Shown: in pieces, positions 1-13,200 of the stretch | Layout: every line of letters begins with the position of its first letter | How positions within the stretch are numbered: position 1 is the first letter of the stretch | DNA from: Pelodera strongyloides | Lineage: Eukaryota > Nematoda > Chromadorea > Rhabditida > Rhabditidae | Reading direction: 5' to 3' | DNA length: 64,000 nucleotides | NCBI GenBank assembly: GCA_036852015.1 | Contig: JAANDG010000301.1 | Location: 62,001 to 126,000 of the forward strand | Position numbers and translations under genes: made by a program | Notes under the pieces: model-generated | What the model was told of the DNA's origin: nothing | Database searches by the model: none | Seen by the model: the letters and a program-made list of their open reading frames with translations, nothing else

Positions 1-2066
1 GTGACGAACGCTGGATAAATTATTGTGAGACATGGTGTTTATCGTTAATAATAAAAAAAACTAAAATACTAAAAAATTTCACTCTTACATTTATATGTTA
101 TTAGGGGCTCGTTCAATGGCCGAAAGCGAGAAAATGCTAAAAAAAACCTTGTCTCTGATTACTAGTAGTGTTTCAAACATTTCTTTTAATCTACCTTGAA
201 CAGCCTCTTTATTGTTTTCGTTATGAACAGCTTCTTTTTTTTCGTTTCATGCAGAGCGAGGCTCTCATTTTGCATGATGAGAAAAGAATTTTGAATATTT
301 TATTGTTAGTCATTTCTTTGTTTACCATGCCAGATGTCCTAACTTTAATTGAGCTAACTAACTTTTCACATTTGTCCATTCTCACCGCATCGCTCAATGT
401 ATCTATATTACCTGGATAGAAACTAACTATGATCGCCTTGGCTTAGTCAGTAATTGTTATTATGTGTGATAAACTATGTTTGTGATTCAAATTCGAGATT
501 GATTTAAATCATGTGGCAATTTTTCTTCAGCTTTGTGTCTAATTTTTTTTGCAAGGTTGTTAACTCTTATTGCCGCATCATCCAGTGCTTATAGTTAGCT
601 GAATAAACGAGTGCTAGTGCATTAATATGAAGGATGTAAGAATTTCCTGGCAAGGCATGCTAGTTGTTGTACGAAGCAAAATGGAACTAAAATTTATCGT
701 TACACACTAATATTCCAATCATTTGCGCCCACGTTTTGTGTCGCACCATCAGTTTGAGCTACATTTTTCCTTGATTCACGTTATGCATATATTTGTTACA
801 TTTAATACATCCGAGACGCAGAACTGGTAAAGGTGCCTAAAGATAAAAACGAGTCCTGCAAAAGAATTTGCACTATTTCGGCATCCCGAGCGTGCACTTA
901 TGGTGTGCAATGTTGCACTTTTTTAGTTCCCATAGTCCCACAATTTTTTGATCGCAGTTATGCTATCATTTATACCACTGAATTTATACTTGCTTTATGA
1001 ATAAAGATAACAGGACCAAAATGAATTCGTCCGCATTGTTCTTTTGCCATTGTCGTTGTCTCTTGTTTACTGCTCTTTTTATTCAAGTTATTGTGATTAC
1101 TTCTTTCTGTGTTGCACATTTGCCTAGGTTATTATAACCCAAGTGGTTTTCGCACAAAAAACCATATACGGCACTATGTGTCTCATCGTAGCGTCATCTC
1201 CGGGTACCTGCAGCTAGAGGGTTGCCCCAATGAATTGCGCCCTTTTTTATTCTGTAATCCTATTATTTCTCAGTTTTCTCACATACGTAGTTTAGTTTTA
1301 TGTTAAGGTAACGTTGGGGCACATGCACCTATAACTGGGTGAGTCAATATCCTGAATTCCTACTACAGCAACTCCACATAAACGCTAAGATACGTTACCC
1401 TGTTTTATTTGTTAATTACCAGTACTATTACTTTATGTATTAGTACTATATCCCTTTTCTTTGATTTTCCCCGTATTGTAATTGTCACATTTTACCAAAT
1501 ACAAAATAGTCATGCACCTGGAAGTAAATTAAATTATTATTATTATTCTTATTAACAAGATTCTTTTGCCATTCGTGCCATTGCCGAATAAAAAAGATAA
1601 CAGGACCAAAATGAATTCGTCTGCATTGTCATTGACGTCAACTCTTTTAATTATCGAACATCACTACAAGCATTGCCATTTATCTTTAAATTTATCTTGT
1701 TCTTAGCAATCATTGGCAGCTGTCTCCCAGCGCGACAATCCTCCTACTGTATGTGCGGGTGACTCTGGCATGTAGCCAAGTTGGTCTCATAATGCTTTGG
1801 ACGGATTTGGACGCGCGGTGTTCTGAAGCCGACCCATTTTATTTCAACAAAATTCTTTTGCAATTATCGTTGCCTCTTCATCGTTCTTAAGAGTTTCTCA
1901 TGCATACATTTTTGCAATGCTAAATTTTTGAGGATTTCCTATTCGGCAAAGACCTCTCGTTGCTCAAAAAATGTCTTCTAATTAGGCAGTTTTTCGTTTT
2001 TCAACATTTTATCAATCCATGCCACCATTTTTCATTTCGTTAATTTTTTTCTCATTTAGGAACGCC
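1..2066. other. Non-coding flank upstream of the checkpoint gene
   Basis: AT-rich DNA with no exon set I can connect. The open frames are short, Phe/Leu-rich and lack plausible splice signals. The only internal structure I see is a duplicated 40-odd-bp block (listed separately) and a short TTA microsatellite near 1533-1555. The last stretch ends in the splice acceptor that precedes the start codon of the next gene. Confidence 0.5.
999..1630 (+). repeat. Direct repeat pair, about 43 bp
   Basis: The block at 999-1041 (core ATAACAGGACCAAAATGAAT) recurs at 1586-1630 in the same orientation with only a few changes. A related stretch with 'ttcttttgccattgtcg' lies next to each copy. It looks like two short dispersed-repeat copies; I cannot assign a family. 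Confidence 0.6.
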
Positions 2067-5000
2067 ATGCCGGACCCATCAAGTTCCCCGGGAACGTGTT
2101 CACAATTAACAGAGTAAGTTATTCATTTCTTTGCACCATATTTGCAGTGTCATAATGAAATGAATTTAACATCTGGATGGGGTTCAATTTACACTTAATG
2201 ACAATGTCGATATTGAATTATAATGTTTTTGAAAAAAAATCGTAAAACATTTATTATTTAGTGCGATCTCTACACTTACTGGTCAAGTACCGAAGACAGA
2301 AAGCATCCAGTTCATTTGCGAGTAAGCATTTCTTAACTTATTGGGGTTTCAAAATGGTTTTCATCGTGCGGTGTTCTTGCACGCTCTTATCGCTAGTACC
2401 CATTTTGCTGAAGAGCCCAGCTTTTACAACGATAGTGTATTCAGTACAATTGTCAGTGCAATCGGTTGCTGATTTTATTAAGCATGCGCTTCGTTTGTTC
2501 CGGCTGATTATAATGTTGACTTTTTAGAACTGTCGTGAACTTCGAACGCTTCTTTGGAAAAGCGAATCGTGATTCAATGCGAAAGATCATAAATGAGACG
2601 TGTATGCATTACGGACCGAGTACACAATTCCGAGACGATGACAACATGATCCCAATTTATGCCTTGCACGTGAGTTTTTTTCGTTGTCTTGCCGTGAAAC
2701 CATTTATCTTACCAATTGTTTGTCAATTTCTCTGATTTATTTATCCATCTTCCGATCTTATTTTAAAGGATCGCAGTCACTTCAAATTCGTATTTTTACT
2801 TCAATTATCCATAAACATAAAAAAGTACATGAAAAATACATTTACTGTGTCAATTTACTGAAAATTTAACCCAGGGAAAGAAATCCCGTCTACTGTGTTT
2901 TGATAACGTACAGTATGATAACGACAATTGAGACAGTAGAGCAGACACTTTCCCTCTTCCCCGGGTTTTCTTTGTTTTGTCATCATTGGCAACCGGCCAA
3001 GTCCCACTGCGATTTAGAAAACTCCCTATTTTGTCTAAAATTAAAAGTCAACCGAAGGGATTTCTTTCCCTGTGATAAATGTTCCGTAAATCGGTATTGG
3101 AAAGGTATTTTTCTAGGTATGTTTTATGTTTATTGATAAGTGAAGTAAAAATGCGAAATTGAAGTGACTGCGATCCTTTAAGCAAATTTTAGAGCACCCT
3201 TGAAATGCGTAAGCAGTGTTTTCATAAACGTATGTTCTTGCTTTTCAGGGTCAATATTCTCGTTCAATGAACGGATCTGATGTATTTGAAAAGCTCTACG
3301 ATATGGGATGTTATCGTCAGTCCGCACTGTTCTACTTTGAGTGGTCAAAAGCGTACTTGGAGCAGAAGATTTTCGATCGGGCTGAGGTAACTTTATTTAC
3401 TGTTCACACTCTGCACATTGACTGTAGCTTTATACGTATGTAAGCCTAATTCGCGAAGGTGAACTCTGCCAAACGTTATAAATTGTAGAAAATGAAGGTA
3501 ACTGAGGTAATCACACCGAATTGTTAAAGTAATTTTCAGGTTGTTGTCGAAGAAGGGATTAAGCGAGGAGCCCGTCCGGCACACATTCTGGATGACGCGT
3601 TAAGGAATGTTAGCATGGCTAAGAGGTAGCTTTCAACATTCTATTGAACGGTTTTTAGTAGGGGGCCCGTCGATGTGTTTGAAGTACTTGCACACACTGG
3701 TTGCTTAAAGCTCTTTAAATGGTAAACAACTAGGTATTTATGCACCAACAAGGAAAATCCAACTGTGAACCACACTAAATATTACAAGTGGAGGGGAAAT
3801 TCAATGTTCCAGGGCAGTTCTGTCTCCTGTGACGGTTCAAGAGCCATTGAAGCCCCAATCGCATAAGAAGATTCCCGCTTCCCAACCTGTGAAGGATGAA
3901 AAGGGTCGCCAAGGTGATCGATTCAAGATTCGCAAGCCGAACGTCAAACTGCCACTGCCTCAGCCCAATGCACAACTGCCCCCGAAGCAACCGTCGATAG
4001 CTCGAAAGGCGTTATTTGCTGAAGAAAGGTAGGTGCTCTTTTAGGTTAATTTTTATAGTTTGGTTTATTATTTAGTAACAGAACATTATTTTTTGACACT
4101 ACGAATACAGAATGCATAGAAGGGATGATCTTAAGCATTGCCTGTCCTTGCGGCACGAATCCCTGCAGAGGTCAATTTTCTGCTAATCGTGGGCCTTAAC
4201 TTATTTTTTCTAGAACGCCACAAGATGCAGCTCCCATTGTTCCATCGACTGCAATTGTTCTTCCTGTACAAGAGTTGTACGTAACTAATTCCTTTTAACT
4301 CTGTTACGCCTTATCTTTTACACTTTTTCTTTGCCTTTTTACTTTTCCCTTAATGGCACAGGTTTCAATTTGCTGATGTTGGCACATTTCAGAGAAGCCA
4401 ATAAACCAGCCATCGGTTTGGAACCCGCAGAGCTTCCACCAACTGAGTTTCGTGCTCCCACGTAAGTATTTCTTTCGTAGCCTCCCCGAGTTCTGTTAGT
4501 AAATAGCTGTTTACAAAAATTCTTTCCGTTGGTTTCGTTACTCATCTAATTCAGTGTGACATTGAAAAAATTTATTGCAGGCCATCGCCCATTGAGCTTC
4601 CTAACCGTGCAACTTCGATAGTAGCGGTTCCCGATGCAAACACGGAAAACTTGTGAGAATTTATGTTGCATTAATTTGAGCGATATTTTTCTAACACCAA
4701 AGTGATTGTTTCCATTTACGTTTGCTACTACGTTTTCTTTTCGCCGTCATTTCTGTATGCAATAGCTGTTGACATTGGAGGAGTTGGAAATATTTTGTCA
4801 GAAAGAAATTATAACTTATCATTTTCGCAGGAACCCGAATCCTAACGAAGAACATGTCCCTGCCACACGCCGCAAGTTGCAAGGAGTTCTTGTGCCTGCG
4901 GTCGGTTTCCAACTTGAGGATTATGATTTCGAAAAGGAAGATGAGATGGAACTGAAGACTAAGGAAAATGTCCAAAACATCAAAAACGGAGAGGTAATTT

Positions 5001-5918
5001 GTCGGTGTGAATTTATTGTTGCAATGGATATTTGAATATGCTTCACACCCCGGCAACGCTATTCCTCTTCATCATTCATTGGCAGTATGGACAACGTTCC
5101 TTTCCTGTATCCTGTGATTATACTCCTCAGGACGTGCAGTTGTTCCAGGTTTCTGTTGCCCGCCCGACCCTGCCTCCGCCCGTCGTGCCTGTTTTACCAA
5201 CAACGTTCATGGAACCACGAGCAGAAGAAACACACAATGACGATGAGGTTTGTGTTTGTACTTTTTAGTCTACTAGTGTAACTCTCAACAGACTCTGCTT
5301 ACACGCTTAATTACACGCAATATCTGCTAACCCTACTCAATATATGTCTTGCAGCTGGGACCTTGCTTCAAAGACTCCGATGCTTTTCTGAAGGCTCTTG
5401 GGGATCCAGACGAATATGATGATCGTCAATTGACCGCTTTTGAAATGAGGAGACAGTCTGGGGTAAGCTTAATACTGCTGACGAAAATATTCATTTTCAT
5501 CCTCATCATCAACCTCATTTTTTAATTATTCATTTATCAGTTGAATGCCCAGCATTATTATGTCATACATTATGTTCTGTTTCAGTTCCGTCTATCGCTG
5601 AGCATGCAGCGGCACCGGCTGTCCATGATTGAGGTATTTTTCTTTCGTTCGATCATTCTTAACATAATGTTTGGTGGATTTCTTTTATGCCGTGTGTTTT
5701 CACATGCGGAATTCTTCGTGATTAACAAGCATGTGTTCCAAGGCATAGGTTGATGCTCTGCTTTTTTTTAGAACCCCGAGAAAAAGGCTCAGCGAGATAT
5801 GTTGGATGCGCTTTCCAAACTGGGAATCAGTGATGATGTCGCCGGGACATCTGCTTCTTCATCGTCTGTTGCGAATAGGAAACCAGTGAAACATCACAAA
5901 AATCCTTTCCTGAATTAG
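2067..5918 (+). CDS. san-1: Mad3/BubR1-like spindle assembly checkpoint protein
   Basis: Exons 2067-2113, 2262-2321, 2528-2669, 3249-3386, 3540-3625, 3813-4028, 4214-4276, 4393-4461, 4581-4652, 4831-4993, 5086-5247, 5355-5462, 5586-5633 and 5772-5918 sum to 1521 nt, giving 506 aa. The ATG is 7 nt after a CTCATTTAG acceptor, which suggests SL trans-splicing. Residues about 35-157 match the Mad3/BUB1 homology region 1 (TPR-like), e.g. FYFEWSKAYLEQKIF then GIKRGARPAHIL. A Pro-rich linker follows, then a KEN box (342-344) and an RxxL (311-314). FEMRR at 435-439 faintly recalls a GLEBS (Bub3-binding) core. There is no kinase domain, so it is Mad3/SAN-1-type rather than Bub1. The known family role is inhibition of APC/C-Cdc20 until kinetochores attach. 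The exon 7 donor (4276, gtacgt) was chosen because it keeps the frame; the other boundaries are conventional. Confidence 0.85.
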
Positions 5919-7279
5919 GAACCCGAGTGAAATCAGCAACATGTATTATGTATACCTTTCATATGTATGTTTGCTAATGCGGAATTTTAGCTTTTCTATG
6001 TAGTGTACATACATCGCTTTATGCGAGTACTGATTTCTTAACATTCCTAATAACTCCTAAATGCTCAACAAGTGCAACTTCTCCTTGTTGTAGAAAAAAC
6101 TTTCGCGCTCACTGCCATATGCTCAATATACAAATAATACCACATACTAGTCTTTGATCACTTATAACCATCTTTACTTCATGATGTATTTACTATTTTT
6201 GTCTTTGCTGTCAGCATCATTTTTTATTCCAAAATGTTTTGTCAACATTGTTGTATATTTAATCGTGCATGATTCACTTCGACTTAACACTGAGATTTCC
6301 TTCTCAATTGAAATTTAATTTTTGCTTTGATTTGAATAATCTTTGTATGAATCCCACATGTTTTTATTAATACGAAATCTAAGTTTATTAGAATTTTTAT
6401 TCATGAGTAACACATCGTTGGCTGATGTCAAGGTTCTTTTTGTGGAGTACATACAAAATATCAGCTTTCGAGTTCCTTTATTCGCTACAGTGTCATTTGT
6501 GTTTATTTGTCGCATTGCATTTATTTTCTACGCATTTCTTTTCCTCACTCATATGAGCTGGTAATCTCCCCATCACTTACTAATACAGTGGGTGCCAAAC
6601 TAAAATTAAAATTTTTTGAAAATTGCCAGATCATGTGAATTAGATCCATTATGCCATTTCCTATGGTAATATGCTTACTTTTACTTATACATATTATGTA
6701 CTTATATTTGTATCTTTGTTTTAAAGTGTTTTCCTTATTACTTCCTGTTTGCTGGGCATTCTCAAGTGCTGTGCGCTTTCATTTCTTGAACAGTATTTTT
6801 TTTTGTATTCAAACAAATGCTCTTACTTATACTTTGTTTTCGTGTGCCAAAGAATTGTATTTCTTTCATGGTATTTATCGGTTTAACAAAATGGTTACAT
6901 TATTTGACATTACGAATTAATTTAAACTACGAAGTCTCTTTTTGATGACTCTCAACTTCAGTGCTTTCGACTGTTCGTATTCCTCTAAAATTATTCGTAT
7001 TTGCATGTTGTTTTATGTGCAATTGTGCTCGCCGGATTTAACTATAGGGACTTCAGAATCTGAATCTGAACATAATGCTCAATAAACCGTTTTATTTGCA
7101 AGGCTTGATAATTCTTGTAAAAAGCGATGTTTATTCACCCACTATGAAAGCGAACAAACTTTCATGTACAGTCACATGCGTTATTCTTATACAAACATCA
7201 CATGTATTTAGTAAAAGCACATAATATACCTGAATATTTGAAAGACAGTAGTTCGTATATATTGTTATGTATAGTTTCC
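5919..7279. other. Convergent intergenic region / 3' UTRs
   Basis: This stretch separates the stop codon of the plus-strand checkpoint gene from the stop codon of the minus-strand FN3 gene. It is AT-rich and I see no exons in it. It should hold both 3' UTRs. An AATAAA for the minus-strand gene is listed separately. Confidence 0.5.
7130..7135 (-). terminator. Polyadenylation signal of the FN3 gene
   Basis: AATAAA on the minus strand, about 145 nt beyond the stop codon of the FN3-repeat gene. A second minus-strand AATAAA lies at 7091-7096. Confidence 0.45.
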
Positions 7280-10200
7280 CTACAAGTCAAAGAAAACATC
7301 GTTATGGGTAGCTCTTCTAACAACAACCCTTTTTGGTGGCATTCTTATATCAAACGAAGGGCCCTCAGAATCAGGCGTTGCCACCTTCAGTAGATGATAG
7401 TCCGGACGTCGGTGCACTAAACGAGTTTATGGACACACCTTTGCATGGATCAGTTTTGTATTCTACAATAGTTTGTTGGATGACTCTTTGGTTCTGGTAT
7501 TACTGATAAACCGGATTACAATAAAACATTGTTTGAAACTTACTCATGTCCACCTTTATATCAAACTGTTCCATGTAATGTGGTGCATATTGACCATTAT
7601 TCAATTGGGGGATGATTTGAATGAAGTAATTAGAGCCCGGACGTAGTCCTTTCAGAACAATTGTGGTCTGAAATAATTGAATCGTTATGCAGAATAGCAT
7701 CTCTTCACTTGCAGTACATGAAGATATTGAATGTGGTAAAATAGGTAGGAAAATTTCACGTTAGCTGATTCCAAGTAAAGCCTCTGCCACTCATCCTGGG
7801 TTTGGTCGTGCTTTTCCGCGTAGAGAATCATAGATCCTAGAATTAGGATGCCAGTAAAGTTAATCGGTGGCGGTTTTTCCATTTTCCATGAATGGGAATA
7901 CAATATTACCTTGAACAACATATCTTATTGAGCAGTACACTAACCTATAACGTTTTTCTTGATTTCCTCGCGGAACGACCATCGGAGCAAAACTTCACCC
8001 GGTCCGACGTTGATGTAAGCGAGCGAATTTGCAGACTTCCAGTCATCTTGCTTCTCATCTTCTACTAAAAAAACACACTTTTAAATGCATCGCTCTTGGA
8101 CAATAATCGCGTCAAACTTACCAAACTTACCCATGGCGGAACTTTTTTGGGATGTTCTGAGTAGACAACAACAACACTGTGACAACACTGATTGTGAACA
8201 AAGACGTGAACTTTATCATAGATATCACAAAAAGTATTAACATTATCGGGGAAGTTTCAAAATCAACAAACGTTTCAGATATTGATGTTGATGAAAGGTG
8301 TCAGATTTTGCGTATTGCATTGTGCATATAACGGGGAATTATGTTTGTCTAGATTCATTTGTATGTTAATCGTGCAGTTGAAAATACATTTAAAGTCATA
8401 TTTAGACAGTAGGTGATAAATTAAGGATAGAATAAAGAAACAAACAACTGAAAAACATTGGATGGGAGATTATTTGCTGTGAGGAAAGTACTTAAATGAT
8501 AGATTAAAAAGGATAAAAGTTCTATAACTATTGTGCAAAAGTGTACATGATTAAATCGGCAACCAACAAGTTCAGGAAAGAGACATTGATTCCCAACAAC
8601 GAGAGGGCCCATATATGTATGATGATGTAACAGTGGCGACGAATTGTGACCACACACATATCCCAAAAATAAAGGGACGGTGAAATGGTACGGTTGTATT
8701 TGAAAGTGTGGTTATGAGTGTTCATGCAGTGCGATTTCATTCAAAAGGGTTGACACGTGCTCCATAATGGTGAAGGTTTCGTGGCCAGTCTGAAGTTAAT
8801 TTGTAGCATAAATTTAAAGTGGACCAGTCGGCAGGCACACACACACACCACGAAATTCGACCTTTATAAGCATAATGTATAATTGCCTTAAAAGGAAAAA
8901 ATGGGTTCCATTTGCAACCAACATTGTTTTTTATTGTTCTATTCGTTGATGACATCTCAGCTAGCGATAAATAAGGAATGAATATCATGAACGGCTCCAT
9001 CGCTAATCTGACCCAGTTGTTCTGAGGTGCATAATAATAAATAATATTCATATCGTGCTTGCATAACCACCTTAAATGCACCTAAGAAATTATCCCGTTT
9101 CGTTGCAGCACTAAAGCAAGCGCATAAGAACAAAAGAAAAATTATATCCCATCTCGTTTCGTCAATACACACTAAGGATTCACAACCAACCGATCGTCTG
9201 GAATTTATAAACTGCCGTTGGACGGATCATCTCGCCTTCAGCCGTTTTTACATGAATCCTGACGTAGTAAGTGGCAAGACTCTTCAGATGATCCAAGGTT
9301 AGAGTTCCTTCTGCACCGTCAACCCTCATATAGCGCCAAGCGCTCTCGGGGGCATCCTGAAAAGATGCCGATGAAAGTGAATAATCAAAAAATCAGGGTA
9401 GTCTTTAATATCTAAATGAAGTTCCTCTCACTTTTCCAACGCTTCGTCTTTGTCGCGCTTTCTCTCCCCACCCAGTATATTTTCGACCAAAATCCCCGAT
9501 TCTGAGAAATTACAGAATTTCTTCAAAAGTCGTCTACTTCCTTGCTCATGTTCAATTTTTGATGGATTAAACCCGTTAGATCAACCACAATGCCGCCATT
9601 TTCCACCCGCCAATTATTGGCGGTTTTTTTGCATCTCTTTGTGTGCGTGTGTGTGGTCCATTTCAGATGAAACGTGCTATTTCAAAGCGATTTGTCGGCC
9701 AGAAAAGATGTTTGCCCCTGTGTAATCATTTTTGAAGGATGTATCCTAACGAGCTTGGATAACTGAGTGAAAATAAGCACTCTGGTAAGAAATATATTAG
9801 TAACATTACTGAAGGGATGCATTACTAACTACTGCTCATCTTACGTTGAAGTTTCAAGTAAAAAAAATGTCTTCCAGCTTAAAGCTGTGTATGTCTTAAA
9901 AAGATAGAAGTGACCTATATGGTTTATCGTCACCAAATGCTCAACTTGAAATAAGCACTCAAAACAAATATTCTTACCATATTTTCACTCAAGAAGACTT
10001 CATAGCCGACGACATTTTTACTTTGTATGTATCTGGAATTATAGAATTATATTAATAATGCGTGGTTTTTTTAGAAATGCGAGTGCACTTCATTGTGGCA
10101 ATGTATATCCTGATAGTCAACATCTTTATGTTTAATAATTTCGATTACTATCTGCTAAATATTCCACGGCATATTTGTAGAGATTTTTTATTATGATCAT

Positions 10201-13200
10201 GTTAACTAACCCTTGCAATACCCATTGCAGCTGAACAGAATTGACGTCATGCGAGTAGATGACATCCACCTTAGATATGGGATTGGGAGCAACTATAAAT
10301 AATTTTCGTTAAATCAGAGAGGCCAAACCACTGTATGTGCAATTACATAGGAAGGTAACCAACCATGCGGTGTTTTAAATTTGAAAGTGCTGCTTTCTGT
10401 TGTCAGACCGTTGATTAGGGTTGTCCTGATCTTCAACACGTAGTTGCTGTCACTAAAGTGCATATTTTTTTTTATCTCGCTGGTGGTCTGGGCCAGGATC
10501 ATTATTATAGACCACACATGAACTATGTTTATTATTCATTAGCGGCACGCTTATCGTATTACAAGGACGTCAAAAAACTATGGCTGCCTGGCAATCCCTA
10601 ATGAATCTTAAGGTAGTCTAGACTATAAAAAGCCTGAGCATTTGGTCCTCCCATGCGGTGGGAGAAATTAGCTTAACAAAAGAAGGGCCATCAGTCTTAT
10701 TGGGTAGGAAATGCGGCCGATCTCTGGCCTTTCTTATTCAAGTGTGTTTTGTTCTCCTATTAATCGCATCATCCTTTTTTTCTAAAATCAAGGTCTCAAT
10801 ACAGTTCTCCTGCTGTTTCAGTGTTCCTAATACATGTTACACATGCTTCTGACGTTCCCATGAGCATATGATTCAACAAACACTAAATAATCAATGAATC
10901 GCTCAATTTTGACTAGGAAGTCAGCAGGTACTACACCAAATACCTAAGCAAAATCGTAAATTTGAAATAAAGAAGCAACTTTCTCAGCATGACACCCTAT
11001 CCTGATATCCCAGTTGTTGTGAAACTTATGTGGTTTCCTATTCTAGGGACACCAACCTCCTAAGGTTCGAAAGTGTTGCCTTCCCTTGACCATTATTCGT
11101 AAATTGAACTTGTGTCCAGTCGTCTGTTCCTGCCTCTGCATACTTCACATCGTATTCTAGAATAAAAATTCACACAATACGCATCCCTATCTTCTCCCCT
11201 AGATAGAATACATCACATGTACCGTTGCAATACCGTCAATTAAAGAAATGAGCCCCAAAAGTCACATGGTCGCCAACTATACATATGAGGTAAAGGATAA
11301 TTTTCTTTACCATTTCATTTTTTTCCCCATAGTTGATTTTTCGTCTTTATTAAAACTATACTTTTCAAGACGAGGAAAGAAACCGCTTGGGGAGTTGTGT
11401 TTCTTATGTCACTTGGGTTTTTTTTTATAAAATAATTTTTTAATAGGCCCCTTGACACGCCTAACTATCACTGTTTGTATCTGCTGGTTAAGCTATCAGA
11501 TTTTTCAATATAAATCAACTCTTGTTTTTTTACCTTTTATCCTATGTTGCATATGATGTGGAACATCCCAAGTCAATGTAACCGTTCCATGTCCGTCAGC
11601 TTTGAAATGACTCGAAATGATCAGATTACCAATGTCAAACAGCTCTTGATCTGGAACAAATTTTACATATCACCTGCTCGCAAATTCACAAGGCTGGCGT
11701 GTTATCCCGTAGCCGTCGGTATCTTATGCTAGTACTGGTAACACTGTATATTACAAATCAAACTCGTAATCAATTCTAGTATTTTCTATGTGTTATTATT
11801 AGTGCTTGTTAAACACTCCACTCGCTATTTTTGAATCATTAATAAATTCCTTATAACAGATATTAATACTATTAATAATGTTTATTTTTATTAATTCTAT
11901 CTAATTAGGTATGAAGGTGTTGTATGGTTTCATTAAAATTTCCCTGAATTTACTATCACTTATAAGTGTTTCTTCTTTTTTTTTATATTCAGCAAAAGGG
12001 CAATCATACAAATTATTAATACCTGCGGATGTTCAAAGCTTTTTTTATATGTCTACTAATTAACGGTTTCTAGAACTACCAAAGCACATTGGTTCTTTCG
12101 ACCTGCCCAATAGGATGCTCTTTTTTAAACAAGGGCTCGTCCATTAAATAATGGAATGTCTTTCAGTTCTACGTCTGAGTGCCATTAGAGTATGCCTGTG
12201 TCGTTGTTTTTCTATATGTTCATTAAATTCACTGTTCCCACCACATCTGATCATCTTTCTTAATTTTATTTCCAGGATACACTCCCATCTCATTCACATA
12301 CAGACCCTTATAAAAAGTCCTATCGTACATCGTACTGATGATAGTTTGGCGAGTATCCTTAGTACTAATCGAACGATTGTGTTAGTTATGTAGACTAGAC
12401 CCTAGCCGTGGAACAGATTAATGAGCAAGCGGAAAATGTGCATAATTTACCGCACATGCTGCAAATGTGGTCTCGCCGCGAGAACTATGTCCGCTTTGCT
12501 CGGCGAGTTACCCGCGATTGCTATGATACTTACTTAATCTTGTACTTAATTGTTGATGACAGCACCTTTGAAAATAGCATTAGTTTGCACTTCTCGCAAG
12601 ATTAATTTGCAAATTATGAATGGGAAACCTTTCAACCCTCTTACTTATTCAATTATAGTGGTCGTGTCTTCAGTCGGTGCTTTTTGTGTGTACATGCAAG
12701 GAGTCATTTCTCTTTTTAGGAAAACACAAAATACATTTCAATTTTGAGGACAACAATAAAGAATGAAGATACAGAATACCCACTAAAAAGGACGCTGAAA
12801 GACTCTTCTTCATAGTAATTTTCATTTAATTAGTCAGCTAAAGAATATTTTCTTCCTTAGTGTAATGTCCTGCATAATTGCGTACTTTGGTGTCAAGTTG
12901 TTCAAAAGTGTGACACTAGTTCGTGATTTGCAATTCACATAGTTTGAACAGTAAGTGCAGAATTGGTGCAGTTTGAGCGGAAATTACCATCTATTCGAAT
13001 GAGACAGCCCTAATCCTCTTACCACTAAAGATTAACAGTTATTCTTGGAATCTCACCGTATGGCATTTGGATTTCGACTACCGATGCCGTGCTCGATGCT
13101 TGTTGATTGGGTAACGAACTCCTGATTGTCATTTCGTACCTCTCTCCCGGTTCTAGTCCTTCAAGTGTGAAACTCGTCGTTGAGGTCTTGATCTACAATT

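Noticed and set aside
10453..10517. Upstream extension of the FN3 exon at 10364-10452 (TTSEIKKNMHF)
   Set aside because: The acceptor at 10453 links ATLSNLR to SDSNYVL and reproduces the FN3 E-F region; the longer exon would duplicate that segment.
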